A stretch of 64,000 bases of DNA from Boswellia sacra. Lineage: Eukaryota > Streptophyta > Magnoliopsida > Sapindales > Burseraceae. The position numbers and the translations under genes were made by a program. Positions 24,070-36,498 of the stretch are shown here, one piece after another (position 1 is the stretch's first letter; each line of letters opens with the position of its first letter). Under the pieces are notes generated by a model. The model was not told where the DNA came from. It ran no database searches and worked only from the letters and a program-made list of their open reading frames with translations. Where the stretch lies: positions 124,001 to 188,000 of the forward strand of contig SNVD02014502.1 of assembly GCA_013180625.2 (NCBI GenBank). The letters are read 5' to 3'.

Positions 24070-24834
24070 TCAGTTCTTAATTGGTACAAGAAAATGTTGC
24101 AGGTATCTTAGTCCATCATCAACACTCACATATCTCCATGTAACAACACTCAACATTCCAACGCTCACTTTCTCAACCCTAACTTTCCCACCGCTCTCTC
24201 TTCCACTACAAAACCCTATCTTCAAATCCGCCACAACCCCACTTGCAACATCACTAGAGCAACACCCTGGCGACGGCAGCTCCTCCGAGAACCACCCTTC
24301 AGCTCCGGGAATGAAATTCAGCTTCCCTTCACAATCCATCATGGTGAAAGCTCCTTGCCATCCTCTCAACACCATATTCCAGGTGATCCTCATCTCTTTG
24401 GGTAGCTCAACCACCCCCAAACCTCCACAATCATCAGCGTTGACATCAAATCTGAACACCCCATTCACATCGGAGCAGAGCTCAGTGGCAGGCTTTGCCA
24501 TGGTGAAAAGAGGGACATCTTTGGCATTGACACGTAAGTCAATAGCGAAGAGCAGATTGTCAATGGAAATACGAGGTTTTGAAGGTGTTTTGAGACGGCG
24601 TTTGCTGGCGGAATAGCCGATAGAATAGAGGCGGCAATATGGGACGGATGGGAAAGAGCTTTTGAGGTTGGAGATACAAGGGTAATGGGTGTCACATATG
24701 GGTTGCCAAAGGTGGTCAGCGGACATGGAGGAGAGCCATGACTTGCAGACACATGAGGCTATGGCTAGGGTTTTGGGATCCAGGTGGTGGGCAAAAAGGT
24801 CGAGGACCTCCCATCGTGGCAAATTGCGAGACAT
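24070..24834 (-). CDS. F-box protein, tandem copy 2
   Basis: This intronless paralogue of the F-box gene at 22555-23352 has 254 aa when started at ATG 24834 (MSRNLPRWEVLDLFAHHLD). The frame stays open to an upstream ATG at 24990, but that extension has no counterpart in copy 1, so I chose the internal start next to the F-box. The same blocks follow: CVCKSWLSSM, DHLWQPICDTHYP, WQGAFTMMDCEGKLNFIPG, GCCSSDVASGVVADLKIGFC and VGMLSVVTWRYVSVDDG. The tract around the GAEGWFSEELPSP block is nearly identical in DNA to copy 1, suggesting fairly recent duplication or gene conversion. Predicted role: SCF substrate adaptor with unknown target. Confidence 0.88.
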   Translation of the reverse strand: MSRNLPRWEVLDLFAHHLDPKTLAIASCVCKSWLSSMSADHLWQPICDTHYPCISNLKSSFPSVPYCRLYSIGYSASKRRLKTPSKPRISIDNLLFAIDLRVNAKDVPLFTMAKPATELCSDVNGVFRFDVNADDCGGLGVVELPKEMRITWNMVLRGWQGAFTMMDCEGKLNFIPGAEGWFSEELPSPGCCSSDVASGVVADLKIGFCSGRESGGKVRVEKVSVGMLSVVTWRYVSVDDGLRYLQHFLVPIKN

Positions 24835-25128
24835 TGGATGTGTTTCTGGATTTGATTTTGTTGTTCTTAAGGCAGAGCTTGTGTTTGTTTTATGTAGAGA
24901 ATCTAGAGATCGTTGTTCGCTTGACGTATAGTGTGTCTTGCACGTGGAATGCTGTAGTATGCTGCATGGTTTTCTGTTGACACGTAACATCGGACGGTGG
25001 GTCGGTGAGCACTTTGTGTGGTGTACATGTGTTAGGTCAGGATGTGCACACGTACACCTCTTGTGTGCAAGCAGATAAATATATATATTTTTTCCAGTTG
25101 GATTAAAATCTGCAATGTTTGAATTTTG

Positions 25129-25312
25129 TTATGGTACAGTTGCTATATTCGTACATTAACTGTATATTTTGTGTTAAAATAATAAAAATTATATGTAAAA
25201 AGGTCGTAAATAAAAAATGTACAAAAATCGTAAATACAAATTTTTTCACTCATTTACGATTTTTACATATATATTTACACTTTTTACATGCTACAATATA
25301 GCTATTGTACGC
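25129..25312. mobile_element. Foldback MITE, CGTAAAT family, copy 1
   Basis: The left part carries CAGTTGCTATATTCGTAC and the right part ATATAGCTATTGTACG in inverse orientation. Between them TCGTAAATA-type motifs on one side mirror TATTTACGA-type motifs on the other, so the whole could fold into a hairpin. It has no coding content. Related sequences lie at about 56408-56595 and 60984-61227. Confidence 0.55.
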
Positions 25313-25448
25313 ATATATAGCAGCTACACTATAAGATGACTATGAAAAATCAGCTTTTATAAAATAAATATAATTAATTAATTAATTATACGCTCGAATA
25401 TGTCATAAAGTACCAAAGTTATCACATCAGAGTTGGTGTAATTCCTGC

Positions 25449-26030
25449 GAGGGGTGTTCAAAATTACCGACCCGACCCGATCGGGTTTTATCTGGTTGGT
25501 CGGATTACAGGCGGGTTAAAGTAATAAAAAATCAAAAATCGGGTTATAAACTTAGGGTTTTTTGCAATTTGGTTTGGGATTGGGTTTAATTCATGTAACC
25601 CAACACTCGAACTTCATGGTTATCCGACACTCGACATATCGAGTAGATAGTGTCGAGTGTCGGATGATGCATCCAACACTCGATATCTTCAAAAATAGTC
25701 TGATATCGAGTGTCAGTTGTGAATCCGACACGACTCGATATGTAAGTGTCGAGTGTCGAGTAGATAGTGTCAAGTGTCGGATGATGCATCCGACACTCGA
25801 TGTCTTCGAAAATAGTCTGATATCGAGTATCGGTTGTAAATCTGACACGACTCGACATGTAAGTGTCAAGTGTCGAGTGGACCCGACAGGCCCGACCAAC
25901 CCGACCATTCGGGTTATATCTCGGGTTACATGCTTCAGAAACCCGATTATGGGTTTAAAATGTCTAACCCGATCATGTATCGGGTTTTGTCGGATTGGAC
26001 AAAACCCGACCCGACGCGTGTGCACCCCTA
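25449..26030. mobile_element. hAT-type element, GTGTCGAG family, copy 2 (two internal units)
   Basis: This is the same family as the element at 20832-21503. Its ends are GAGGGGTGTTCA and GTGCACCCCTA, flanked by a perfect 8-bp target duplication ATTCCTGC at 25441-25448 and 26031-26038. It has two internal units (anchor TCTTC[A/G]AAAATAGT at 25686 and 25803, again 117 bp apart). The different target sequence shows this was a separate insertion, not part of the F-box duplication. Confidence 0.9.
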
Positions 26031-26038
26031 ATTCCTGC

Positions 26039-28056
26039 ACAGAAACATATATAGCCACGTAATTACTCTAGAAATCAAAGTCTCAGGCTCATATTGATAT
26101 CGGTTAGAAACTTGTATGCATTAAAATTTGTAAATATGGTATAATCTAATGTAAGCATTGATAATTTTTATTTAGAGTTTTGCTGAAAGACTAGTTAAAA
26201 CTTCAAAATTCACCTAACTAGAATAGGCGTTGTGTTATCCGAATGATGCTCTAACTATTCATTCGATCATGAACCAACCATAAAGCAAATATTAATGAGT
26301 GACCGTACAAGTTTATAACGAAGAAATAACTATATATATTCCAAAACTTATCATAAAATCATATATCTTAAATGACAATAGATATAAAATCTATAATATT
26401 ATATCATATCATTTATTACATCATCATACTAAAGAATAAATATCACACTATTAAGTCCTCTAGCTCTGATACTAATTTGATTAGGCAACGCAATCAATTT
26501 TATTAAAAGTCGTAGTTAATGGTGGAGATGCAATCAATCCCTATTTTCTACTGGGATTGAGCTTAGAAATTTCCCCTCAGATGTTTTTCGTTTGGGTCTT
26601 ATTTCGAGAATTTCTCATACATAGTCCACACCTTCAGACCTAAGCGATACTCTTGTATCAAGATTGATGTGATTAAAAGTTATAAATTTGTATCCATAGA
26701 TTATCTTAAAATATCCCTTTTCATATATTTATGTATACAACAAAGGAAAAAAAAAAACCCTTGCTGAGCAAGCGCGATAATTTTCAGTAGGCAAGAAAAC
26801 ATCTTCCTCGTATGGTGTGGGAGTTAATTTGCGCTCCCTTACATCTAAAGTTAAATTATATAATATTTCAAGAAGCTACTAAAGCCAAATGAATCCTTGG
26901 ATTTCTAAATCCAATATTTTGGCGCGGTAAGAAAAAAAAAATTAAGAGAAAAAAGAAAATGCCTCCCAACATACTCTTTCAAGTGGCAAGTCGTCCCTGT
27001 TTTAACATACCATTTCTAGCTTTGATGTGATCAAGACTCCGAAAAAAAAAAAAATTCTTCCACCTTTGGACAATCTCTCATTGCCAATACATGTAAAGAC
27101 GGGAATTTCAATATATATTTTGCTTATGAGTAGAACTTATTAGACTTTTTGAACCACCGAGTGACAACTCTAAATGCTAAAACTAATTTCATCTTCTGTT
27201 ACATCTCCCTCATTTGCTACAGAAAGGCATGGGCAAACATTATTTATAAATTATCCAAACACACACGTCTTAGAAACTTGATTGGCTAAAAAGCTAGAGA
27301 CTTGTAAGAACTCCCACCTTCTTTGTTAGGTCTAGATAAGGCGTAATGTGCCAGAGACTGGGTTGGGAGCATTTTGTTGCTGGAACTCGTCATGTCTCTA
27401 GATTTCTAGTTTGCTTGTGGTGCTTGAATTAATTTCCTCTCTTTTGGTAGTGACATGCATGCTTGCAATGCATCATCGCTAGATGAGAGTGGGGAATGGT
27501 ATCTTTGATATGGACATCTGAATTTTAGAAGCTTGGAGATTTTGTCTTAACAAAGTTCATTTATTTGGATTGCCAAATTCAATACTTGTATATGAAATGA
27601 AAACGAGCAACCTTTATGGATTTGGGGCTGCTAGAAGTAAACGAATAATCATTTTAACATTTAAAATTTAGTTTTAGCCTTATATGAACATGGCCTGACC
27701 TGAATCACATTTTTGTTTTAGATCTAATTAGTGACAATGGGGAGATAAATGAATCAATACTTTGTTTTGATTATAAGTGAATTCGGTGATGGATGGTAGT
27801 GGTGAATTCGATTATTTTGTTTGATGGAATTAACTCAATTATAGCTGTCATTTTATCAATGTTGATGGTGGTAATGTAATATTGTGAAATTGTGGTTTTG
27901 ATTTCTGCCGAAGATTCGATGGCTGATTTGTAGGTTTAAGGAGTAGAAGTGGCCTAGAAATGAAATGACGTTCTATATATAGTTTGATTTATTTGCCATT
28001 GGGAAGGAGGGAGAGTTTTAAGTGCTAAAGTCCATATTTAACCGCAAACTTTCAGA
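26039..28056. other. Intergenic with possible retrotransposon debris; 5' flank of the BPG2-type gene
   Basis: About 26461-26475 reads AGCTCTGATACTAAT, the inverse of a tRNA-Met-type primer-binding site (TGGTATCAGAGC with a mismatch). What follows could be a worn antisense copia LTR, but no ends were found. Segments at about 26870-26910 and 27645-27790 recur beyond the GTPase gene at about 33718-33890. No gene is seen. Confidence 0.4.
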
Positions 28057-28062
28057 CACGTG
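28057..28062 (+). promoter_or_regulatory. G-box (CACGTG) upstream of the BPG2-type gene
   Basis: A perfect palindromic CACGTG within ACACGTGGGG lies about 215 bases upstream of the start codon. G-boxes bind bHLH/bZIP factors such as PIFs and HY5, fitting a light- and brassinosteroid-linked plastid gene. A TATATATA run sits near 27974, but whether it sets the transcription start is unclear. Confidence 0.45.
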
Positions 28063-28277
28063 GGGTTTTTTCAAATTCTAAAAGCTTAGGGCCGATAAGA
28101 AAAATACCCATCGGGCGCATTTCTGCAATTTCTAAAAACTTAAGGGTTACTTTGAATTTCCCCAATTTACTAATAGTACTCGCTCGAAAATGGAATCAAC
28201 ATTAATACGATGCGCTTAGTCTAAGTTCCTCTCTATGTTAGCTGAAAGTGGTCAGTTCTCAACTTCAAGTTCGGAAA

Positions 28278-31200
28278 ATGGCGGTTATGTTATCAACAAC
28301 AACAGCAACGAAGCTAAACCCGAAAGTACACAACGGTACAGGTAATATACCAGAAATCTCAGAAGCGAAACTTGGTTTTTTGACAGGTAACTTCATGTCT
28401 TTCCCTTTGCATTTTCCTTCACTTTCTATCAGCTTCTTGTGGCCAAAGCATAGGAAGAATGTCTCACTTGTTAGTCTAGCTGTAAAGAACCGATCAAATT
28501 TTGAGGAAACGATAAGTAGTCATGGGAAGATAAGTAAAGCAAGGAAAGGGAGTGGAAACAATCCAATGTTGAGTGAGGGAAGAGATGAGGATGAGAAGTT
28601 TGGGCCTATTTGCCCTGGTTGTGGAGTCTTTATGCAAGATAAGGACCCAAATCTACCTGGGTATTATCAGAAGAGAAGAGTTACTGAAAGAAAAGAAGGG
28701 TTTTTGGAAAGTGCGGAGGGTGTAGAGGATGATGATGTCGAAGGGTTTGATGATGATGATGATGATGATGATGGGGAGGAGGAGGGGTTTGTGAGTGGAG
28801 AGTTTGATGAAAGTGATGGGAAGGAAAGCAATTCTGGAGAGGGGGATGTGTTTAATGATTGGGATTCTGATGAATGGGAAGCTAAGTTTTTAGGTGGAGA
28901 AGAGGATGGTTTGGATTTGGATGGTTTTGCTCCACCGGGTGTTGGGTATGGTAATATTACGGAGGAGACATTAGAGAGGTGGAAAAAGAAAAAAGTTCCG
29001 AAAGCTGAGAAGAAGAGAATGGCTAGGCAGGCAAAGAAGGAAAAAGATGAGGTTACCGTGTGTGCTCGGTGTCATTCTTTAAGGAATTATGGGCAAGTGA
29101 AGAACCAACTGGCTGAAAACTTAATACCTGATTTCGATTTTGATAGGTTGATTTCCACCAGATTGATAAAATCCAGTAGTAATACAAATGCTAGTGTTAT
29201 TGTTATGGTTGTTGATTGTGTTGACTTTGATGGCATGTTTCCGAAACGGGCAGCCAAGTCCTTGTTTAAGGCACTGGAAGGGATTAAAAATGATGCCAAG
29301 CTTAGCAAGAAGTTTCCAAAGCTTGTTCTTGTGGCTACAAAGGTTGATCTCCTTCCATCACAAGTTTCGCCTACTAGGTTAGACAGGTGGGTAAGGCACC
29401 GTGCAAAGGCTGGAGGAGCACCTAAACTAAGCGGCGTTTTCTTGGTTAGTGCACGAAAGGATTTAGGTGTCAGGAATTTGTTGGCATTCATCAAAGGGTT
29501 GGCCGGTCCTCGAGGGAACGTATGGGTTATTGGGGCTCAAAATGCCGGAAAGTCTACTCTAATCAATATGTTGGCAAAGAAAGAAGGGGTGAAAATTTCA
29601 AAGCTCACAGAAGCTCCAATTCCTGGGACAACACTTGGGATTTTGAGAATTGGGGGGATCTTGCCAGCCAAGGCTAAGATGTATGACACCCCAGGACTCC
29701 TACATCCTCATTTATTGTCCATGAGATTGGATAGGGATGAGCAGAAAATGGTTGAAATACGAAAGGAGCTACAACCTCGGACTTATAGGGTCAAGGCAAG
29801 TTAACCTTAACATCATTTATGTGCATATAAGGCTGCTGGTTGAAATAGTTGTTAAATGATAAAATAAAAGTTTGTTGCTTCCATAGACAGTTATTTTTCT
29901 GACCAGTTATTATATAGTATGAACACTCATCCATTTAGTTTCATGCCTTATCACAAATACCTTTGTCCTTCATTTGTTAAAATTTTTTTTTTCTTCTGTT
30001 TAAATTTTGGCTTTTGAATGATAAACTTAACTCTTTTATCAATCATGTGCAAGATTGTTAAGTTGGCTTTCATTTCATTATAACTTTGTTAGCCAAGCTG
30101 GGCATTTTGACACTTCATCCTAACTGCCAACCAGGGCAGATGTTCTCTAAAGTGGTCATTTGTCTGATTGCTATGTGCTTTCTTAAGATGATTGTAACAT
30201 TTCTAGTATGAGCAAGCAGCAACTTGTACAAAGAGATTCCATGTTTTGATGGAAGCAGTTAGGGACCTGTAGACATTAGACAAAGATAGCTGGGTATTGG
30301 CTTCTCATAATTTGTTATTAATATCTGGCTTCAATGATGACTTATTGTCTATGAAGATTTTGCTGTTTGTAATTTTACTTGTATAGATATGTTCAACATG
30401 TTCTTAATGTAATAGTCCCACTAGAATCAAAGGGCTTCTACATCTAATGTGTTATCATGTTTCAACACTTCTAGGTAGGGCAAGCCATACATGTTGGTGG
30501 CTTGATGAGATTAGATCTTGATCAGGCTTCAGTGGAGACAATTTATGTGACAGTTTGGGCATCACCAAATGTTTCTCTTCACTTGGGAAAAATAGAAAAT
30601 GCTGATGAAATTTGGAAAAACCATGTTGGTATCAGATTGCAGGTAAGATTTTGGTTGAAAGAGATGTTCAAAGTAATTTCACCCGAATTGCTTAGTTTGC
30701 TTATTTAGTTGAGATTTTTAATATCTTCAGTAGATCTAATTTGCGGTGCCTTAAACCTTGGAAATCCCTTCCCATATCAATAAAAAGAACTTTAGTTATT
30801 AGTTCCCTCCCATAAATGAATGCACAATCCCCACCTCTAAGATGCATGAATCCCCTTGCCTTTTCAGTTCATGTATTAATTGCTATTTCACTCCTTAATT
30901 CTCTTAATTTGTCAGCTCAAATTAATTCAAGGGGTCTTTTCAAAGAATGACTATCATAACAGCCAATTTACTTGTCAATTTGGTTGACAATTTCAGCCAA
31001 TTTCAGTTTGGTTGACAATTTCAGTTATTCTACTTGAGCATGGTTGGTATTTCCTGGAAGATGTGCCTGTTTAGTATCTTTATTTTAGTTCTGGAAATTC
31101 TTCTGTTTTTCTTTGTTTAGTAATTGATGTTCGCCCATGATGGAGAAAATTGGAGGAATTCTCAAATTTTAGCCTAGGTGAATCTTTTATTTATCTATTT

Positions 31201-31834
31201 GGCTGCTTTCTTGCTTTTGCTGCTGCTAATAAATGTTAGAGGCTTCTGGAAAATGTGTTTGTTTTCTTGTTTGAATAATTTCTTACAATGACGGCATATG
31301 TTTTACTAAAAATGGAAATCATGTAATGTGATGAGGTTCCAGTTTATATAATAATTCATTGCAATAAATATACCCGTTAAACGTATATTTAAAAGATTTG
31401 GATGTCTTTAAATGTTTTAGTTGATTATTTTACTTTGTTCTTTCACTCTTCGAAAAGCTAATATGATTGAATGTGATACTTTAACTTCATTTCCCTTCTC
31501 TCAGCCTCCAATTGGACAAGACCGAACTTCTGAGCTAGGCAACTGGGAAGACAGGAAATTTAAAGTCTCTGGAACAAGTTGGGACATGAACAGCATCGAC
31601 ATTGCTATAGCTGGCTTGGGTTGGTTTTCTTTGGGTCTTAAAGGTGAAGCAACTTTGACATTGTGGACATATGATGGCATTGAGATAACTTTGCGAGAAC
31701 CTTTAATTCTAGATCGGGCAGCATTCCTCGAGAGACCGGGATTTTGGCTACCGAAGGTAATATCTGATGCTATTGGCAACCAAAGTAAACTTGAAGCTCA
31801 AAAGAGGAAAAAGCAGGAAGAGATTATAGTATAG
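28278..31834 (+). CDS. BPG2: BPG2-type circularly permuted (YqeH-like) GTPase, chloroplastic
   Basis: Three exons, 28278-29795, 30475-30642 and 31505-31834, give 671 aa. ATG 28278 in AAAATGGCG was chosen over the in-frame ATG at 28248. A plastid transit-like N-terminus is followed by a zinc finger (CPGC at residues 112-115, CARC at 262-265) split by an Asp/Glu-rich acidic stretch (about 155-225). The GTPase motifs come in permuted order: G4 TKVD (354-357), G5 VSARKD, G1 GAQNAGKST (419-427), G2 PGTTLG and G3 DTPG (470-473). The C-terminal exons encode the YqeH-family domain (VGQAIHVGGLMRLDL, GLGWFSLGLKG, ERPGFWLPK). Arabidopsis BPG2 is needed for plastid rRNA processing and its loss gives brassinazole-insensitive pale-green plants. 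Intron 1 has a GC donor (AAG then GCAAGT); every GT alternative breaks the frame. Confidence 0.93.
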
Positions 31835-34800
31835 ATTCTCTTCTGAGGTTTCTGCTTAAAAGGAAAGGGTTCATATTCTTTCTTCCTATCTGCCATGTGA
31901 TGAGCTTGAAGCTTTAGAAGTCATAATGTTGAACAGAAACAGATTCTGCAGGCATTCATCTGGAAGGAAATGGAATAGAGGTTGAACTTCCTAGCATCGG
32001 GATTTTGTTAGCTGGGTTATGGTCACTTGAGGTTCTATTGTTTTCCTAAATCTGGAAGAAAAATTTTTGAGACGGCTTCATATAGCTAGATGGATGATGA
32101 ATAGGGATAGCAGAAAACCCATAGGCCAGAATCCCGACCTGCTTCCGGAATATAGGAGCCTGGTTCTGGACTGTTGGAGTGGAAGATTACTTTGAGTTCT
32201 ATTGTTGCCCACATTTCACACATATTATTGTTATAATAAATTATTTTAAGAAGAATTTATAAAAAATAAAAATTGAAAAAAAAGTAGCAAAATCCTTGGG
32301 AGCGGGTGTTTCACCCTCTACTCAGAAATCTTGAAACCTAGAAAACCCGGGGACGAGGTTGTAAATGAGGGTTATTGTACGAGGATGGACTGGTATGACC
32401 AAGATTTGTCATCCCTGATGGTAAAAGCCAAATTGGCATGAAGAGATGTTGGACGGGACGCATCTCAATAAAATTGTAACCTTATAGTTTGCACCATACA
32501 GCATAGCAAAATATAATCTTTAATTTGTCTATTCCAAATTTTGGATCTTTTAGGCAGGGGTGGGTGTTGTTGCCCGAACCAACCTGACCCGACTCGGATG
32601 TGGTCTGGTAGATGCTTTGGAAAACCTGATTTCGGGTAGATAATTGGAAAACCTGATATTAATCGGTTTAATATCTTTGGAACCGATTAAGACTCGACTG
32701 ACACAAGAATTTTCACATTTTAATTATTTGTATGCGTGTAAAATTATATATTCCGAAGTTATATTTAGTCTCCGACAATCATGATATTTGAACTTTTAAC
32801 GTCTGATCTATTTTCGCAGCCGGTCAAAGAACTTTTTGTGCCATTCAACATATGACCAATTTGTGTTTTATGGTTATCCAAGAATGATTTCTTTCGATTC
32901 TCTCTTACCATCGTCATTTAATTTTTGGGATTTGAGTTCATTTAGGGCTTTGAATTCTAATTGATAAAAAGTGATCAATGTTCACCGAGTAGCATGTGAT
33001 TTATGAATATTGTCTAAATTTTCTTCATAATTTTATTGTAATTTCTCGTTCAACGATCTTAAAAATTCTACATCCTTAGGCGGTAGTAAATATGGTCTCG
33101 TACTTTGGGTAGCTGGGTGCTTTCTGTCGACAATCTGTGCATGAGGTGATTTCACTTGGGTCCCTATCGTTGCGGAAAAACTAGAGACACAAGAAGAATC
33201 AGAATGACATTGGTTACAATATCTACATTATCATTAGAACCAATACTCGAGAATCCTGGAGGTATCAATGGTCGTGTTTTGGCAGGCTTTCAGAGAATTG
33301 GTACTAATGGTCGTGTTTTGGTAGGATTTCACAGAATTGGTAGCTGAAATTGCAAACTATGAACAGACGGACTAAAAAGCTATTTCGGAGTTTCTTCTAC
33401 CTGTTATTCCTTGCATGGCTACATAATGACAGAATTTCATGATATACATCCTATGGTGCTGCGGGAGATGTGACCGAGCAACTAACCTTTCACAGACTCC
33501 ACAGAGCAACATGTAAATCCTCTGCTCAGCACGTCACCAGGGGCACAATCCATCGATATTGAGAATTAACAGACGCTATAAATACTAAATCAGGATTATT
33601 TAGAGTTTAAATCATGATTAGTTCTCACATGAATTATGTTTTATATTTATCACATTACTATAGTGATTTTTTCGTATTATATTTTCTACAGTTGAATTAT
33701 GGACATTTATTTTGAGAAGTTACTAAAGCTGACTGAATCCTTCGATCTCTAAATCATTATTAGATTAAATTTTAGTTTTAACTATTTATGAACATGATCA
33801 TACCTTAACCACATTTTAATTTTCGATTTAATTTTGACAATGGGAAGATAAATGAATCACTTTGTTTTATAAGTGCAAAGTCTTTTGAATATTTGAATCT
33901 TGTTGATTTCCTTAATCTAACTTGTTTTAGAAAATTAAAATAAAGGTTTTACCTGATCAAACAAAACAAAACGATGAACAAATACAATATATGTAAATAC
34001 AAGTTTAGTTTCTCATGCAGCATCATCCACCTCATCCTGATTCAAAACAAAAGAAAATTGACAAAAGAAAATTGAAAAATAAGAGTATGTAAAGAAAAAT
34101 ATACTTTCGTTAGTTTATGTGAATAGTTAGCGTTTAGTACAGTATAGACCTTCTTCTTTCCCTTTCATTTCTTTCTAATTTCATTATGCTTATTTTTACC
34201 TAATCTATAAATTTCAGATGAAAAATTTATAATCAATTTCCAATGCTGCTTCACAGTTTTATAACACAAGAATATGATAAATTGTATTCACTGCTGTACT
34301 ATTCTATACCAACTTTTGTATCTTGCAGCGACTATAAAGCTGAAAGCTTATTTATGCATTGAGCCATGCATGAGGTAATAAAATATGAAAATGTTGTCTT
34401 CAGCCTTCATTTTGAACCTGGGATAACAACATTGGTATCATGCCCATGATTTTCGTTTATAGGTGATTTATGGGCTGTCCCTCCATGATTTATTAAAGAA
34501 ACCTTACAATAAAAAAAGCTCTCAAGAGGATATAAATATAATTGTGCAAGGACAGCGTTACCTATACTCCTTTTGGAGCTTTGAGTGTGGGGTTTAATGG
34601 TCTTAAATCTCTGAACCTTAAATAAGTGGTCAACGGCTACAAAATTTTCATGTTTTTTTATACTAACAGAATAAAAGGTTCAGGAATGCTATAAAATATT
34701 AACGAAACTAACTTGACAACTAGTCAAGTTTAGAGTGTGATGATGAGTGGAAAAATCCTTGAAAACATATAATAGGAACATGGAAGTGTAAATATTACAG

Positions 34801-36498
34801 TTTCAAAACTTGATAAATACATAAAGATATGAGATAATTTTTCTTAATTATACTTATTTATAATTTTGTCCTACTAAAACTAAGAGAAGGCCGTTGATGA
34901 AAAATAATAACTTCCACATTGACCAAGCACACGATTCATTTACTTCCTCCATCTTCTAGTAAAAAGATCGATCGACAATAAAACAACGCAAAGACGTTGC
35001 AAAATCACAACAAATAAAAAAATATAGCAACACCCCAGTTGAAGATCACAACCAACGCACGCAAAAACAAAGTAAATTCATAAATAAAAATCGATGGATT
35101 TAATTAGACAAAGGCCTTTTATTGCATCATGAACAATCTGTTAGACTTAACTTCAACCGGTCGACTTCTTTCCATCTTCACAAGATCTTTTCGAAGGTCT
35201 TGATTGAATACTATTTTATCTTAAAGGGTATTTCAGTCTATCAATAGAGGACTCAAAATACCATCTACAGAACCTCAACTAATGGCTGTACTAGTACGGT
35301 GAAGAAAGTGCAAGAAGCTGTATTTTACCAAACAATGGACCTAGTCAACCAAGTGGAAACTTACATCCGTTGTTTTCCAATCTTGCGTTTCCAATGGCGT
35401 GAATAACAATTAAAAAAGTCTGTCAATTCTAATTGCAGACAGATCACAAGTGATGGCATTAGCTTTTTTTTGCTTTTTGTTTTTTTTTTTTTTTGGTCTA
35501 TCATCCACATTTACAGGTGACCGTGCCCTAGTGCCCCAGGACTGACTTTTCAATGAAATTTGTCTCTGACAACAGCCCAGTTAGAGATGGTTGCTTGGAT
35601 CTCAACAGTATATAAGAAACAATGGAAGATACAAGTCCCATTCTCCCATATCAAGCAAAGGTAGTTGATCTTAATCTTTCAAAATGTCAGAAGTTAGTTT
35701 ACATTTCATGGTCTTGAACCAGATCGTATACATGCAAGCATTTTACATTGATATTAATCTTAAGGCATCAGCAACTCATTTGGCTCTTCCTTTGAAACAA
35801 GAAACAGATTCCGAAAACATGTTCACTTAACTTCTAAGAGCTACTAGAAGTTGGTTTTCATGAACACTGTCCTTTTCCGTCCAACACTAGGCAATTAAAT
35901 TGAAGACCAATGTCACCTAGTATAAATTCTTAGAAAGAGTTAGTTGCCTTAACCTCACAACATATCAACTAAGCAGTGATCACACTGCTAAACCAAGGAA
36001 AATTTACAAACTAACAAGATAATTGTTTCAATGCCAAGATCACTCAGCAGATCAACGGTTATCGCTCCGACCCAGGCTGTCAATGATCGTTCAGGTCCAA
36101 GATCATTGATCTTGTCCCAATGCCATGAAATTCCGATCATACAGAGCATAAAAATCAGTATCACGATTCTTATGCTGTCCCAGATAGCTCTTTAATCACC
36201 ACCAAATGCCACTTTAACATCACGCATGCCAAAAGGATCCAAAGAATCAACAAACGTATAATATAACGATACTCCGCAAAGAAGATGAAGCTGATGATTT
36301 TTTTTTCTTTATCCTAAAATTTTACAATTTCTTTTACATTTTCTTTGGTTACCTGAAAACAAAGACGTGGGAATGAACAAGGAGTTAAACAAGAGTAGCA
36401 ACCTTGCTCTATACAGCAATTACAGAAAGCAGAAACTACATTACTCTACTGGATGGTTGGATAAACTTCAAACTAGAACTATTGCAGGTTCACCCATT
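31835..36498. other. Intergenic; small tandem duplication and a hAT-like fragment
   Basis: At 33267-33305 and 33306-33344 a 39-bp unit (starting AATGGTCGTGTTTTGG) is repeated head to tail. About 32556-32710 begins CAGGGGTGGGTGTTG and contains CCTGACCCGACTCGG, resembling one end of a hAT element; no matching right end or target duplication was found. Sequence at about 33718-33890 matches segments upstream of the GTPase gene. No gene is seen. Confidence 0.45.
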
